DNA of 64,000 bases from Fonsecaea monophora. Its lineage: Eukaryota > Ascomycota > Eurotiomycetes > Chaetothyriales > Herpotrichiellaceae. Position numbers and translations under genes: made by a program. Positions within the stretch are counted from its first letter, which is position 1. Each line of letters begins with the position of its first letter. The stretch lies in the NCBI RefSeq assembly GCF_001642475.1, contig NW_019174050.1, positions 1-64,000 of the forward strand, in the 5' to 3' direction. Below are positions 11,965-23,773 of the stretch, piece after piece. Under the pieces are notes generated by a model that did no database searches, was not told the origin of the DNA, and saw nothing but the letters and a program-made list of their open reading frames with translations.

Positions 11965-13290
11965 CGGATGGATCGCGAGGACCAACAGCACTTAGAAGTC
12001 AATCTGTCGCAACGGAAATGGAGTTGTCCGAGCAGACGAGGATCTACATATGAAACGGCAACTTGTCGGAGAGTGGGTGAGCTGTGGTCTTTTCATTACA
12101 CATTTTAAGCTGTCTATACTGGCATGCCTGCGATAGCTGAGATATTCTAGGAGAGGCCGGAACAGAGCTGATCCAGATACTACAAGCTATTGCTGAAATG
12201 AAAGGCAAGCAGGGCAGAAAAAGTAAAGAGACGGAAGAAGAAAGACACGCGTAGCCTTTGCGTACTGTATCACCCGCCACCAAGAACGCTACACCCTAGA
12301 CCTCCTGAGGAAGCAGTACCAGCCAGCTCTCGCGATAGAACCGGCTACAAGAAAAACAATTCCATGCTCACCCACCAATATCTACAGCGTCATCTTCGCT
12401 CCCATCCAGTATACGAGTACGCGTCCTATACTGTCTGGTTCCAGCCCAGTCGGAACCAGCTTCGGGCTTCTTGGGATGTACCACGTTCAACTGAGCCCAG
12501 CTTCGAACCCAAACCCGAGGACAAGGGCCACATCACGAATGCAAACAAGGGAAAGGACGTTTGTCCAGAAGAGAGAAGACAGGGTCTGGTGCTGTCCGTA
12601 GGCTGAGCTGTACTCGCGAGGTACGTCGAATTGGCAGTGTTCCTCCATCTCCCAAACCACCACGATTCGGTGGTTCCCTAGATCTTTCGCAAGAAGGGGT
12701 TGAAAAAAAAAGGAAGAAGAAAAAAAAAAACGGGCTCCCCATCTGTTTTGCGGTCTTGCTATGTTTTCTCGATGTCTTCTCCCCCTCTTCTTGAGAGGGT
12801 TTCACTGAGACATGCAGCTCTCAGCTGCTCACTGCCACACTACTTAGTGACATTGTGCTGCTCCGTTGCTTCGAGGCGACCCGTTGAAATCATTCATTTC
12901 TTTTCCCCCTGTCCATGTCGGTAATACCTACCTCTCCTTGACCAGTTTTTTCCCAATACCTGCAACACTCCTGGCCGTGAAATCCCCTGTGTGATGTTCC
13001 TCTCTCTTCCATGGTCAAAACACACACGCTGTGGCCTCCCCCGGGGATGCCGTTGTTTCCAGCGCCATACATACGCAAAAAGAAGTCATCAAAATCTCCG
13101 AGCAATCCAAGAAAGGAATCACCCCCGGGGAGGCTGCCATCACTTTGTCGACTGAAAAGATTAGAAAAGTGGTCGAGGAAATAATATACAGGCTTCGGTG
13201 GGAAGAAGCTTGGACCAGAGTCCACTAACTGCAGCTCGTTTGTCAGAACATTCCGTGCTTCCGCTCTTGGATTATTTTTAGGCTCTTATC
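11965..13290. other. Convergent intergenic region, rap1 / HP1
   Basis: 1.3 kb between the 3' ends of rap1 (+) and HP1 (-). No coding support. An A-rich tract at about 12702-12730 (runs of A broken by GG, G) could serve one of the 3' ends. Remaining frames are short and have no family resemblance. Confidence 0.65.
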
Positions 13291-14266
13291 TTACTTGAAC
13301 TTGAGATGTTCTTCGTAGAACTTGAGCATCGCTTTGGGGCAATGATCGGCTATGAGATCCATAAGGACTTTTGACCGTTTGCCATTCTTGAACTTGATGT
13401 AGGCGAATAATTTGCCGGCTTCATCTCGCTCCACCGTCTCGACCTTGGCCACCAGGTCCTCCCAGTTTTCTTTGTCGGGGAGCCACGTACCAAGTGCCTC
13501 CTCGGCAGGATTCGCTGGTGCGTCAGTGTTGCGCTTCCGACGCTTTGCTGCGGGCCGGTCAACGGTAGAGGCTGGTGTGCGCAACTTTTGCTTGGACTTT
13601 GCCCTCTTGACAGATGGAGTTGGACGTCCGCCAATCTTTTCGTGGTAGTCTGCGAGGAGCTGGCGAGCATGTCTAGAAGAAAAAAAGGGTGGAATTGTGT
13701 TAGCCGTGGTCGCGGTCACGATCGCGACGCTCTGCCGAACAAGATAGAGGCATTGGTCAGACATACGGTAATAAATGCTCTTCAGGTTCCCAGGTATTTT
13801 CTTTTTCACTATAGCCTTGCCATTTGATCAAGTAGAACACCTGGCCTTTTTGGAATTTGTGATTTCGAATCGTCTCGACGTTGTACATGGCTTCTTCTTC
13901 AATGCTTTCCGAGTCGTCGTCTTCGGAGTCGTCGTCGTCTTCTTTGGCCCTGCCTGTCGTATCATCCTCTGAAGCCCGAGCCTTGCCTTTAGGAGCCTCT
14001 GGCGCCTCCTCCTCATCATTGTCGTCGTGGGGACTCTCTTCCTCTTCATCAGCCTTGTCTTTCAAATCTCCGTTGACTTGTTTCTTCGCCGCGGAGTCGG
14101 CGTCCGGCTCTGGGTCGTGAAAGATGTCGTCTGCATCTCCAATATCTTCTGCGCGACCGGTCAGCTATTGGTCAAGGCTGTGCGCGCGACAAACCGCTGC
14201 CCGGGAGGTGAAGCAGAGGACGAAGTGGAGTCGACAATGATCCAACCTACCGAATCCTTGAGGCAT
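13291..14266 (-). CDS. hepA: Heterochromatin protein HP1 (chromo + chromo shadow)
   Basis: Binds H3K9-methylated nucleosomes and dimerises to build heterochromatin; in fungi linked to RIP/DNA methylation and silencing of subtelomeric clusters. Three minus-strand exons: 14266-14251, 14148-13767, 13672-13291 (259 residues). The start exon is tiny (MPQGF plus one base), chosen because it is an ATG followed by GTAGGT and gives continuous frame. Residues 6-90 are very acidic. The chromodomain (about 92-145) has the aromatic cage residues Y94, W115 and Y118 (MYNVETI, LIKWQGY). A basic hinge (PAAKRRKRN) precedes the chromo shadow domain (about 195-259, GTWLPDKENWEDLVAKVETV... MLKFYEEHLKFK), which ends the protein. 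Both domains are complete. Convergent with rap1 and divergent from cct5. Confidence 0.94.
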
Positions 14267-15794
14267 TTTGAACTGCTGCAAGCTGTGGATAGAGCGCGCA
14301 CAGTTGGATGACAGTTCTAGCACAAACTTGCGACGCGACAGGATTGAGATGTAGAGTGGCACCAGCTTTCACAACGACTTACTCGAGACGAGAGAGGGAC
14401 AATATCGCGACGCGGAGAAAGCGACTGCGGACCTCACGTGGGAAATCCATCCCCATTCCGCTGCTTTAATCTGGCGCTAGCGGTTTATCTTGGCGTTCAC
14501 CGTATTGGAACTTGTCGTCCCTGTTCACAAACGCTGCTTTAATCAAGTGGCAGTGGTGGACGAGGAACAAAGGGTATCAATCTCCATACAATCCGGCCCA
14601 AACCCTCATACAAAACAACGAATCCACGCTTCGTAGCCGTCATTGTGTCGGAGTTTCTCTCAACGTCTGCCCTGCATAGTCCATTAACCTCAACTATGTA
14701 AACTTCCCCCAGAGGCCGCAACACGATAGTGTCATCAATTCTCCCTCAAAATGATAGGGATTAAGTAGGATTTCCCCTCGACTCAGCTTTTGTGAAACCC
14801 ACGTCACGCGGCAGATGCGTGACGAGGTCAGGAGCACAGTTGATAGGGGATCTAGCTCAACAAAGGTCGGCTCTATCTGCAGGCAGTCCACTGTTGACGT
14901 TGGCGTCGAAGCTCTCGGTGCAGCACCAAATGTCTGGGCATTCATTCACCTGTCTCAACGACGAACGCATGCGACGCTGGCCAGATCTCTAGACGGAGAC
15001 ATGCATTCCCAGGCAGTTCGGGTATACGTTGGCGAGCTCGGGTTACGGCTATTGTTGGCGTGGCGCACAAGGCGGTGGCCGAGTGATTCGGACTTGATGC
15101 TGAGAAGGTGGAAGATCTGTTGGGCTAACATGTCACTCATGGTCTCACCTAGCAGGAATGCAACGCCAAATTCTGCTCCATATCCTGGCTAGTGTTGATT
15201 CAACCGCTCCTGCGCTTTGGACCACATTGAATGACTGGTGCCCGTGGCGCCCTAGTGCCCAGGAGAACTCGTATATGGTCAGAGAGATGGTTTGAGAACA
15301 CAGAATTGTAGAGCCAGAGACTGCCAAGCCGAGCACCGGAATGTATCAAGAACTACTGGTGGTGTAAACTTCAAGCATTCTGGCATGAAGTTAACAGTTC
15401 GAAACAGGATTAGGGCGGCGTCAACCGTTCGTGGCAAGGGGATGTTCATCTTGGCTCGGGCCGCAAAAGCAGCGGGACACGAGGGTCTCCAAAATTTTGA
15501 GATGTTCGCTTTACCACTCGTGAACCAGATCTGCGGGCAGTTAACTATCACTTGGGGACACGCATATTGGATTGTCAACGTCTTATCCGACTTCAGGTTC
15601 TGTCAGGGGTAATATTTGAGACCCAATAACCTAGGAACGAACGCCCTTTTACATCGATCCGTCTGCGCCAACCTCTACGCAGCCACCAGGCATCGACCAA
15701 TTCACGCCATATTTACGCCCACGTTGAATCAACGGAAATTCGCGACGCAGACTGAAGAGGCGAGCGAGTCTGGTTGGACCGAGATATCTTCACC
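14267..15794. promoter_or_regulatory. Divergent intergenic region, HP1 (-) and cct5 (+)
   Basis: 1.5 kb between two divergent start codons; both promoters must lie here. Open frames of 100-125 codons at 14815-15192 and 15292-15612 have no recognisable domain and no convincing start context. I treat them as chance frames. Confidence 0.55.
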
Positions 15795-17543
15795 ATGGCG
15801 ATGCAACTGGATCTATCTCAGGCACAAATTCTGAAAGATGAGACCGGAAGGCCTTTCATTGTGGTCCGAGACCAGGGAAAGAAGAAGAGAACACATGGCA
15901 TAGAAGCAGTCAAGCAACACATCGTTGCGGCTCGCACGATCGCCAATATTGTGAGAACCTCGTTGGGGCCACGAGGTCTCGATAAGATTCTCATATCTCC
16001 AGACGGGGACATTCAGATATCGAACGACGGTCGCACAATCATGTCGGAGATGGAAATAACACACCCCATTGCTAAACTCATGGTCGAACTTTCAAAATCA
16101 CAAGATGAAGAAATTGGTGATGGTACCACGGGCGTCGTCGTCCTGGCTGCTGCTCTCCTCGATCAAGCCGCAGACCTCATCGACAAAGGCATCCATCCCA
16201 TTCGAATTGCAGACGGTTTCGACCAGGCTTGTGAGGTTGCCGTGGCACATCTGGACAAGATCAGCGACGAGATTGCCTTCAGTCGCGAGAAGCAGGAAAA
16301 TCTGATCAAGGTTGCCAAAACGAGTCTTGGAAGCAAGATCGTCAGCAAGTCTCACGACCAGTTCGCGAAGATTGCTGTCGATGCCGTCATGTCTGTTGCC
16401 GACCTCGACCGCAAAGATGTCGATTTTGAGCTCATCAAGGTCGATGGCAAAGCGGGCGGTTCGATCGAAGACTCTCTGCTGGTAAAAGGAGTCATCATTG
16501 ACAAGGACTTTTCTCATCCACAAATGCCAAGCGAGGTGAGGGACGCCAAACTGGCGATCCTGACGTGCGCCTTCGAACCCCCCAAGCCGAAAACGAAGCA
16601 CAAGCTCGACATATCTACGGTCGAAGAATTCAAGAAGCTACAACAATACGAAAAGAATAAATTTGTGGAGATGATTGATATGATCAAAGCTACGGGAGCA
16701 AATCTCGTGATCTGTCAGTGGGGTTTCGATGATGAGGCAAACCACCTGCTTCTTCAGAACAAGCTTCCAGCTGTACGCTGGGTTGGCGGACCCGAGATCG
16801 AGCTGATTGCAATTGCCACCAACGGTCGAATCGTGCCGCGATTCGAGGACTTGAGCAGCGAGAAGCTAGGCACGGCTGGTATTGTTCGGGAAATGACATT
16901 TGGTACCACCCGAGAAAAGATGTTGGTGATCGAGGAGTGCGCCAATACGCGAGCGGTCACAGTCTTCGTGAGGGGCAGCAACAAGATGATCATCGACGAA
17001 GCGAAGAGATCACTCCATGACGCTCTCTGTGTTGTTCGTAATCTAGTTAGAGACAACCGAGTCGTCTACGGGGGCGGTGCGGCTGAGATTGCTTGTTCCA
17101 TCGCTGTCGAGGATGCGGCCTCGAAATCACCGGGTCTGGAACAGTATGCCATGAGAGCGTTTGCCGACGCCTTGGATGCAATTCCGATGGCACTGGCAGA
17201 GAATTCTGGTCTGAGTCCAATTGAGACATTGGCCGCGGTGAAGTCGCGGCAGATCAAAGAACAAAACTCTCGGCTGGGTGTTGATTGCATGGGAACGGGA
17301 AATAATGGTATGTGACATTGCTTTGCTGGTCTTCGGCCTCTACTGACTTGTGCAAGATATGCGTGCCAACTTTGTCATCGACCCCCTGATTGGAAAACGG
17401 CAGCAGTTGCTCCTTGCAACACAGTTATGCCGAATGGTAAGTGCGGTCGTCCTGCCATGTGATCCATGTAGCTCACGAATGTCTAATAGGTCCTGAAAAT
17501 CAACAATGTGATTGTGGCGGGGAACGATGATAACGATTTTTAG
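15795..17543 (+). CDS. cct5: T-complex protein 1 subunit epsilon (CCT5/TCP-1 chaperonin)
   Basis: One of eight subunits of the cytosolic TRiC/CCT chaperonin that folds actin, tubulin and WD-repeat proteins with ATP. Exons 15795-17307, 17357-17436 and 17490-17543 (548 residues, the usual length). The ATG at 15795 sits in a strong context (CACCATGG) and gives MAMQLDLSQAQ before the conserved GRPFIVVRDQGKKKR. Group II chaperonin signatures: RTSLGPRGLDKILIS, SNDGRTIM, ELSKSQDEEIGDGTTGVVVL (ATP-binding GDGTT) and VVYGGGAAEIA. The epsilon identity rests on the RPF..RDQ N-terminus, LVICQWGFDDEANHLL and the GRIVPRFEDL segment. The C-terminus (LKINNVIVAGNDDNDF) is family-like. Both introns lie near the 3' end and are about 50 bp. 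Confidence 0.96.
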
Positions 17544-18266
17544 ATGTGTTCAAGCAGCAGCAGCAGCAGCGCGTCAGCATTTCACGGCGTTTATGCAAAA
17601 GACCTGCATGAAGATATGATTCGAAAGAATGTACAAAATGATACCCGTCGGCAGATCGGATAGAAAAATCAAAAGCTGTTGAACGTCATCAAAGTGGCCT
17701 TGTCTGCATTGGAATTATTTCGCTTGACTTCGGTTCTCGTAGAGGAAAGGTCTATGAGTCTTCACTATCTGGGGATCATCCTGTGGGAGATGACAAGTCT
17801 AGCGGCAGACACAGCCTTGATCTTCTCCTACCGAAGGCGCCGTTGTTCGTGCTGTTGGCAGTGCCTCAAGTTTCCGCTCGATATCATATTGAGATATTCT
17901 CAGAGCCTCCACCTTGGATGAGAGAGGCGGTTTGTCTTGTATCAGTCGTGTTCGCCCCATTCATGTCGATATAAGGGAAGCCCCAATCGTCTGACCCACG
18001 ATCGACAGGAGTTTACAAAGCCGAATCATGCAAGGCTGTAGGTGGAGCTGGAGAAACCGTGTCCATGTTGATTGGCTCTTCAGAGGTAAGCCGCTTGCAT
18101 ATCAGCTCCACATCAACTGACAAAGTTGCGAGTCAGCATGACGAGAAGGTTTTAGTGCTCTGCGCAGTTCTTGCCCTGGGTTTGAAGTGTTGTCCTGGGG
18201 ACGCCACAAGCTGACAAGAATTCTCTCGCAAAATGGACAGTGCTTCGAGCAGAGGGAACATACGAA
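17544..18266. other. Intergenic, cct5 3' end to bZIP-like gene promoter
   Basis: 723 bp between two plus-strand genes. Six tandem AGC triplets occur at 17553-17570, just after the cct5 stop. No further gene is supported. Confidence 0.65.
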
Positions 18267-19478
18267 ATGAAAGACGCGATGCATGTCCAACCGTCACGAA
18301 TTGTCTTCGAACGGAGACTGCCGACGGCGGCAAGGAGGGAAGAGGACGACTGGACCGGCCTGTCGGATGCAAGAATTAGGAGAAGAATTCAAAATCGTCT
18401 GAATCAGCGGACTTATCGTATGTTGAGGAAATCTGCCCAACGATCATGCAGTTGCCTGACAAACTGCTGTGCTTCCAGGCCTCCGAAGAGCAGCTGAACG
18501 AGCGGCCGAACAGGCGTCAGCGACTTGCAGCCCGCAAACACTCGTTCCACTCGCACCTAAGGAAGTTGTACCTGCAGCAGATCCGGAAATAAAAGTCAAT
18601 CAGATGCAATCTAAGCGAGATGATTCGTTCCACAATGTTGCCCGCCATCAGGTCACATTGAGCCCTCAGCCAGTGCTTTGTCGAATCTCCTCTTCAGAAC
18701 CCGCATGTACGGCGCTGCTGGCGAATCCCAAGGTACGGAGAGTATACGACTACACTGTCAAAACTCTTTGGCCGTCGTTCAAGCATCACAGCCTCGAGAC
18801 CAACGAGTCCTTGACCTCAGCCTTCCTCCATCTCAGCCTGGTCGACGAGCTGCTGCTCAATTCATTCATATGGACAGCCGCGATGGCAATGTCGATGCAC
18901 CTGCGTCATACCGCCAGTGACAACGAAACGGTCATGTTCACCTGCCAGAACAAGGCCGTCCAGGGGATCCGGGAGCACATCGCGCGGAACGAAGTATCGG
19001 ACTCGGTGATCTTTGGAGTCCTCGCTCTCACGATCCGCGACACTAACCCACATGTCGCCGTGCAGGAGGCCGCGGGAGAAGACTGCTTCGGGGGTTTCGA
19101 TCCTCCGCTACGATCGCTCGGGTGGATACAATATTTCTCCCACTTTCGCTGGACGCCGTCCCACATCCGAGCGACCATTGCACTAGTGGCTGCGCGAGGA
19201 GGTTTACGAGGCGTCACGATGCCCGGTATCGCCGAGCAGATCCAGTCGACCGACCTTCTCCAGGCAAGCTTGTCGATCCGCCGCCCATATTTCACCCTCT
19301 GCCGCCTGTACCAGCATGTCCTAGACAACCACGTCAAGTTGATTCGCCCACCGCGGGAGAGACTCGACGAGGCTTTCCCAGCCATTGCCGATGCCGAGTT
19401 CAAGGATCTACTCCTCGACATGAGAATGTACTGTCGGGAGCTAGATAGGGTCGTTGCCACCACCACCACCACCACCAC

Positions 19479-19510
<32 letters not shown>

Positions 19511-20382
19511 AATCCAATCTTTCCGAGGCTGGTAGTGGTCCCGACCCCGACAACCCCGGTGCCCGCGTCAGTGGCTGGGAAACAAACGTCTATCGCAACC
19601 TCATCCAGTACCGACTCCTGCGTCTGCCCCGCTATGAGAACCGCGAGGAGGAACTCTGTCGTCTCGGAGCCATGATTTTCAGCTACGGCGTCATATACCC
19701 GGTTGCCCGACCGAGACCGTTGCGCATGCTGGTCGCTCAGTTGAGGAATGCATTGGAGGACTTTCTCCTTCGCACTTCTTCGACGCCAAAGATCAACATT
19801 AAAGCACCAACACCCGCTTCGCACGATGGAAGTGGCAAATATAGCAGATATCCCACACATCACTCTACTAGTACTACCACCGCCACCACCGACGGACAAT
19901 GCTCTGTTCCTCCTCCCTCTTATCCTCCATCGGCATTCCTCCTATGGCTCGCCGTACTAGGCGCTCTCGCGTCCCAGACCACCGCGGATGAACCCTTCTT
20001 CCTCGATCTTGTGGCGTCCTGGTCCACCACGGTAATGGGTATCGACAGCCCCCACCGCCAATTCACCCATTTCCGCGAGCTCATGCGGAATTTTCTCTGG
20101 CTCGACCGTGCTTGTGACAAGGGCGCACGCAAAGTGTGGACGAGACTCCGTCCCGCTGGTCGTGGCGATGGTGATGACTGCCGTGAAGAACGAGAACGAG
20201 AACGAAAACCAGGGACCAACTCGGAAAAGGAGAGTGGCATTCATTCATCTGCGTCGATGTCACAGCAGAAACATCCTCAACCACACGAGTCACAGGGAGA
20301 AAGGAACAAGGCTGGCAGGACACCTGGGTCTGGGTCTGGGTCTGGATCATGGCACTTTGGCGATTTGATATGTCCGGAGTAG
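18267..20382 (+). CDS. Fungal transcription regulator with degenerate bZIP basic region
   Basis: Two exons, 18267-18417 and 18479-20382 (684 residues); the intron splits an arginine codon inside the basic region. After splicing the N-terminus reads DDWTGLSDARIRRRIQNRLNQRTYRL-RRAAERAAEQ (shown in two parts). The QNRLNQRTYR core matches the N-R-x-x-Q-R-x-Y-R pattern of fungal bZIP proteins, but no leucine heptads follow. Residues about 130-350 form a helical, hydrophobic domain (VYDYTVKTLWPSF, LVDELLLNSFIWTAAMAM, LGWIQYFSHFRW, IRATIALVAARGGL) like the C-terminal domain found with fungal regulators. A Thr8-Ala9 run and a Ser/Gly/Glu-rich tail follow. Regulated pathway unknown. Start: first in-frame ATG; a second lies at 18279. 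Convergent with the CHY gene. Confidence 0.75.
19459..19509 (+). repeat. Coding trinucleotide repeat (ACC)8(GCC)9
   Basis: Perfect tandem triplets inside the bZIP-like gene, encoding eight threonines followed by nine alanines. The run lies between the helical domain and a downstream conserved-looking segment, so length change would be tolerated in frame. Confidence 0.95.
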
Positions 20383-20903
20383 GTAAGTCAGGCACGAACA
20401 TGCACGAACAACGAACGGGGGGAGGTGTGTTGAATACCTAGTACCGACTGCATAAGCGCACGGGGGCACGGGGGCACGGGGCGCATAGGAGTTTAGTCAT
20501 CGCTCGTCAATTTACATACATACCATACCATACCTACATACCTACATACCTACATACTCACATACTCGCATCGGTACCTGCGCAGGTAGGTAGATAGATT
20601 ATCTCCATGACATGATACCTGAGTATCTAGGTACCTCACTGCAGGTAGAGAGAAGAACAACTGGAGTAGACTTTTCGCATTATCATTGTTATTTTATTGT
20701 CTTATACTTCGTGTTTTATTACATTCTGTTCTGTGTGTGTATGTGTGTGTGAAGTCGAGGCCAACGTGAGGAATCAACGTGGTCATGGTCCTTCACACAA
20801 ACGACCGACTGAACGTCAATCAGTCAGTCAGGGTGGGCTTGCTAGAGACTCCTTCTCGAAAAAGGGGGCAATGAGGGACAAGACTATTTTGCTGCTTTGC
20901 TTG
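20383..20903. other. Convergent intergenic region with TACCTACA-type microsatellites
   Basis: 521 bp between the 3' ends of the bZIP-like gene (+) and the CHY zinc-finger gene (-). It contains GCACGGGG repeats near 20457-20480 and a run of CATACCTA/CTACATAC units at about 20513-20570, followed by GGTACCTG, AGGTAGGTAG and TAGGTACC motifs to 20650, then TG repeats near 20731-20750. No gene is seen. Confidence 0.7.
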
Positions 20904-23773
20904 CTACTTTGTACCGTCCTTCTTGGTCGCAGTCGAGGCGGATCCCACCGCGCTGCCCCTGGGCCGTTTATATTTCCTCTTCTCCTTGCGGCTCATCAGC
21001 CCCTTCTCCCTGGTCCCCTTGCCGCCTTCCCAGAAGCCGCCGGCGGCCTTGCGTCGCCGGATGACGCTCCTCCCGCACACACCACAGTCCTCGCTCCGGA
21101 ACCGCTGCTCGCGCGAACACCAGCCGCAGACCATGCGGTCGGCGTGCTCGTTGACGTGCGCCTCGGCCGCATCGTGGCATCGGTCGCACGGGTACACGCG
21201 CTGGCAGCAGCTGAAGCGGAACCATCGGTAGCTGTGGCGGTAGTGTGCGCAGGTGCCGTTGCTCGGTAGAGGTGTGCCGGCCGAGATGCCTAGGTTTTCT
21301 TTCTTCGGCCGCCGGGGTGGCAGCGCGCCCGAGGCAAATGCCGAGGACGCACGCAGGAACTTGACCTCGTGGATCGTAAAGGTCATTTTGGCATGACATG
21401 CGCGGCATACTTGGATCGGAGTGTCGCCACGTACCGACACCATACCCGGAGGGACGGGGAATGTCGTGGAGCACGACGCGCAGGTGGGTTGGAAGACCGA
21501 CGGGAGGAGGTCGGTGATGGTACACCCTGTGACCTCGATCGTGCCAGCACGGATGCCGTTGGCGTGCAGGGCATTAGGTGTATAGGAGAGTGTGAATGGT
21601 GTAGTGCACTTCGAGCAGGTTTCCGTGCGTATACTCGACATGGAAGAACCGGCTATGTCAATGTTGGGTTTGATATTCGGTATGTCGAGGGGTGCTTTAC
21701 AGCGCAGGCATTTGACCGAAAGTGACAGGGAAGATAAGTTCAACAGTTCAATGTTGTGGAGCTCCAAATTTGGGAACGAAATGTGAATTCCCTTTTCTGT
21801 CGAGGTCGAGAAGACTGGCAGCATGGCGCCGCCTTGTTCATTTTCTGACTCCCCGTCTTCATCCTCAGAAGCGGAATATTCATCAGAGTTGTAGGATGAT
21901 TCAGAATCGGAATCGGAGTCTTGTCGATCCCATTCAGGGGGTCGAGGGATGAATTTCACATGTGGTCTGTCCTCGTCCAGGATCAGCTTTCTGGGTTCTA
22001 CGGAGGCTTCCCTTTTCGAAAAAACCCCTTGTTCATCGTCGACAGGAGGCTCTGGTGGAAGTGGAACATCTGATGAAGCCACTGGAGCCGCGCTCTCTAC
22101 CGATTCCAAAGCCATGGAATGAATATTCTGTGTCAGGTAATTCATATGAGCCATGAGGGTCATGTCGAGTTTCTTCCGAACATGTCTTTCAAAGGCCAGC
22201 TGGACAGTCTCAGCCTCTGGGCCACTGACTCCGTTCAGAAGGACAGTGCAAGGCTCAAGGTTATAAAGCTTCGGGACAATCAGAGTGACCTCCTTGAGCG
22301 ATTGTAGGCTGGGTGGGAGCCGCTCGGATCGGGCTATTTGGATAGGAATGTTGAATTTTGTACCATCAGAACTTTTAGAGTAGTGTGGAAGCCGTCCCAT
22401 GCGTGCTTCTAGCTGACGAACATCAGCTTCTCTCTTTGATAAGGCGCTGGACCTCTGCTCAGCTGTCCAGACTGGTGGGCGTGGTGCCGCGCGTATAGGC
22501 GGTGATGAGGCAGGGCGAACCACGGCCGGCACAGGATCAGGGAGTCTGGGATTTTTGTCGGCATTGGCAATGATCTTGATGGTCTGCGCCTTTTCGGATG
22601 TCAGGAACCTCTCCAGGTTCTTGTCCAGCTCGTTCAACCATGCTAGTAGCGTCTTGTTCGGCGAGGCTTCGACAAGGCTGTCGAACCCCTTTTCGACGTT
22701 AATCTGAAATCCCCGGGCCATTTCGGCATTTGTGACTCTGATTGCCGGTTTGCCATTTTGAGGATAGGTGCAAGGCACTGTCAGTTGGCAACGGAGACCA
22801 CCTTGCAGCTCGAATGGAAAGTCAGGGTCCGACGGAGCCAGCGCAAAGGACAAGATTGTGCCCCCATTGGTCTCTCTCCGAGCTGGACGAAACCTCTTAA
22901 TCACTTGACCCAGCTCGAATTCGCGCGGATCGCGCTGCTGAAGTTGGGATTGGGGCTTCTGACTTGCATCAGGGCCAGAGAGCAACGCCCTGGATCGGTG
23001 AGACAGAGGCTGGCGTCCTTGCACGGCCGATGGGCCTTGCACAGTGTCAGGTTGTTGCTGGTCAGGTTTCGATTTAGTGCTTGTGACTCCGTCTTTAGGC
23101 TGAAGATGTTTGAACGGGCATTGCGAGCCAGCACGACAACCTAGCACAATGATTAGCTGCTCTATCACGTGGAAGTCATTGGTATGATAAACAAGGCCAA
23201 GATTGTGAGTGCACGCAACGGCCAGTGATGTGCGCAGCAGCTGAGGGTCAGCCAGGCATGAGACTTAATGCCGTGCATATTTCCATTTAGGCTACTGGAG
23301 GAATTGATTACACGGGATGGACCAATGACAAAATTAGGGGGTAAAAGACAGAAGACGGATTACCTTTGTTTGTATTGAAAAAGCGACATACCCTGGGCTG
23401 TGATTGAGCCGGTGTAGCAGTGATTGGTGGTGAAATTCGAGGATGTGGTTGATGCTCAATTTGGGTGCTGACACGGCTGGTGCCTGGATGTTGGGCGCAA
23501 TGCGCAAGCGATCAGCAACTGGGGTAACAACTCAGCAGTCAGATGACCGACGGGCAGTGTTTCATCGGCTGGACCATCAGGGTCCCCATCACTTGAAGCC
23601 AGAAAGGGATTCGACGCGGAGGCGCCTTGAGGGGGTCGAGGAACGGGATGGGGGCGAGTTGAACGGTGGCGAACGGGTTTTAGCCCGCGTAACCAGCTCG
23701 CCAGGCAGGGCGAAACTGAACAAGGCAACAAAAGAGCTGCAGGCTTACTGAGGCTGGCGTCGTCAAGTGACAT
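20904..23773 (-). CDS. CCCH + CHY-type zinc finger protein
   Basis: Proposed exons (minus): 23773-23749, 23483-23364 and 23140-20904 (793 residues). The CCCH finger is assembled across intron 2: C41-X8-C50-X5-C56-X3-H60 (CRFFNTNKG, then CRAGSQCPFKH), so that junction is secure. The first exon (MSLDDASL) and its acceptor at 23484 are my best reading; another acceptor is possible. Residues about 120-240 resemble an RWD-like fold seen in such proteins (GGLRCQLTVPCTYPQ). An acidic Ser-rich segment, then several CxxC pairs (CLRC, CSKC, CASC, CRAC) lead to a complete CHY zinc finger at about 675-745 (CAHYRHSYRWFRFSCCQ, YPCDRCHD, MVCGWCSREQ, CGVCG). The tail is basic. CHY domains bind three zincs and occur in ubiquitin ligases and in Hot13; there is no RING here. 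Function unknown. Confidence 0.85.

Noticed and set aside
12700..12732. Poly-A tract as a possible retroposed poly-A tail
   Set aside because: Interrupted A-rich run in a 3' flanking region, with no adjacent retrogene and no target-site duplication visible.
20513..20570. TACCTACA repeats as an internal telomere array
   Set aside because: Unit differs from TTAGGG/CCCTAA, and the array is short and imperfect; best called a microsatellite.
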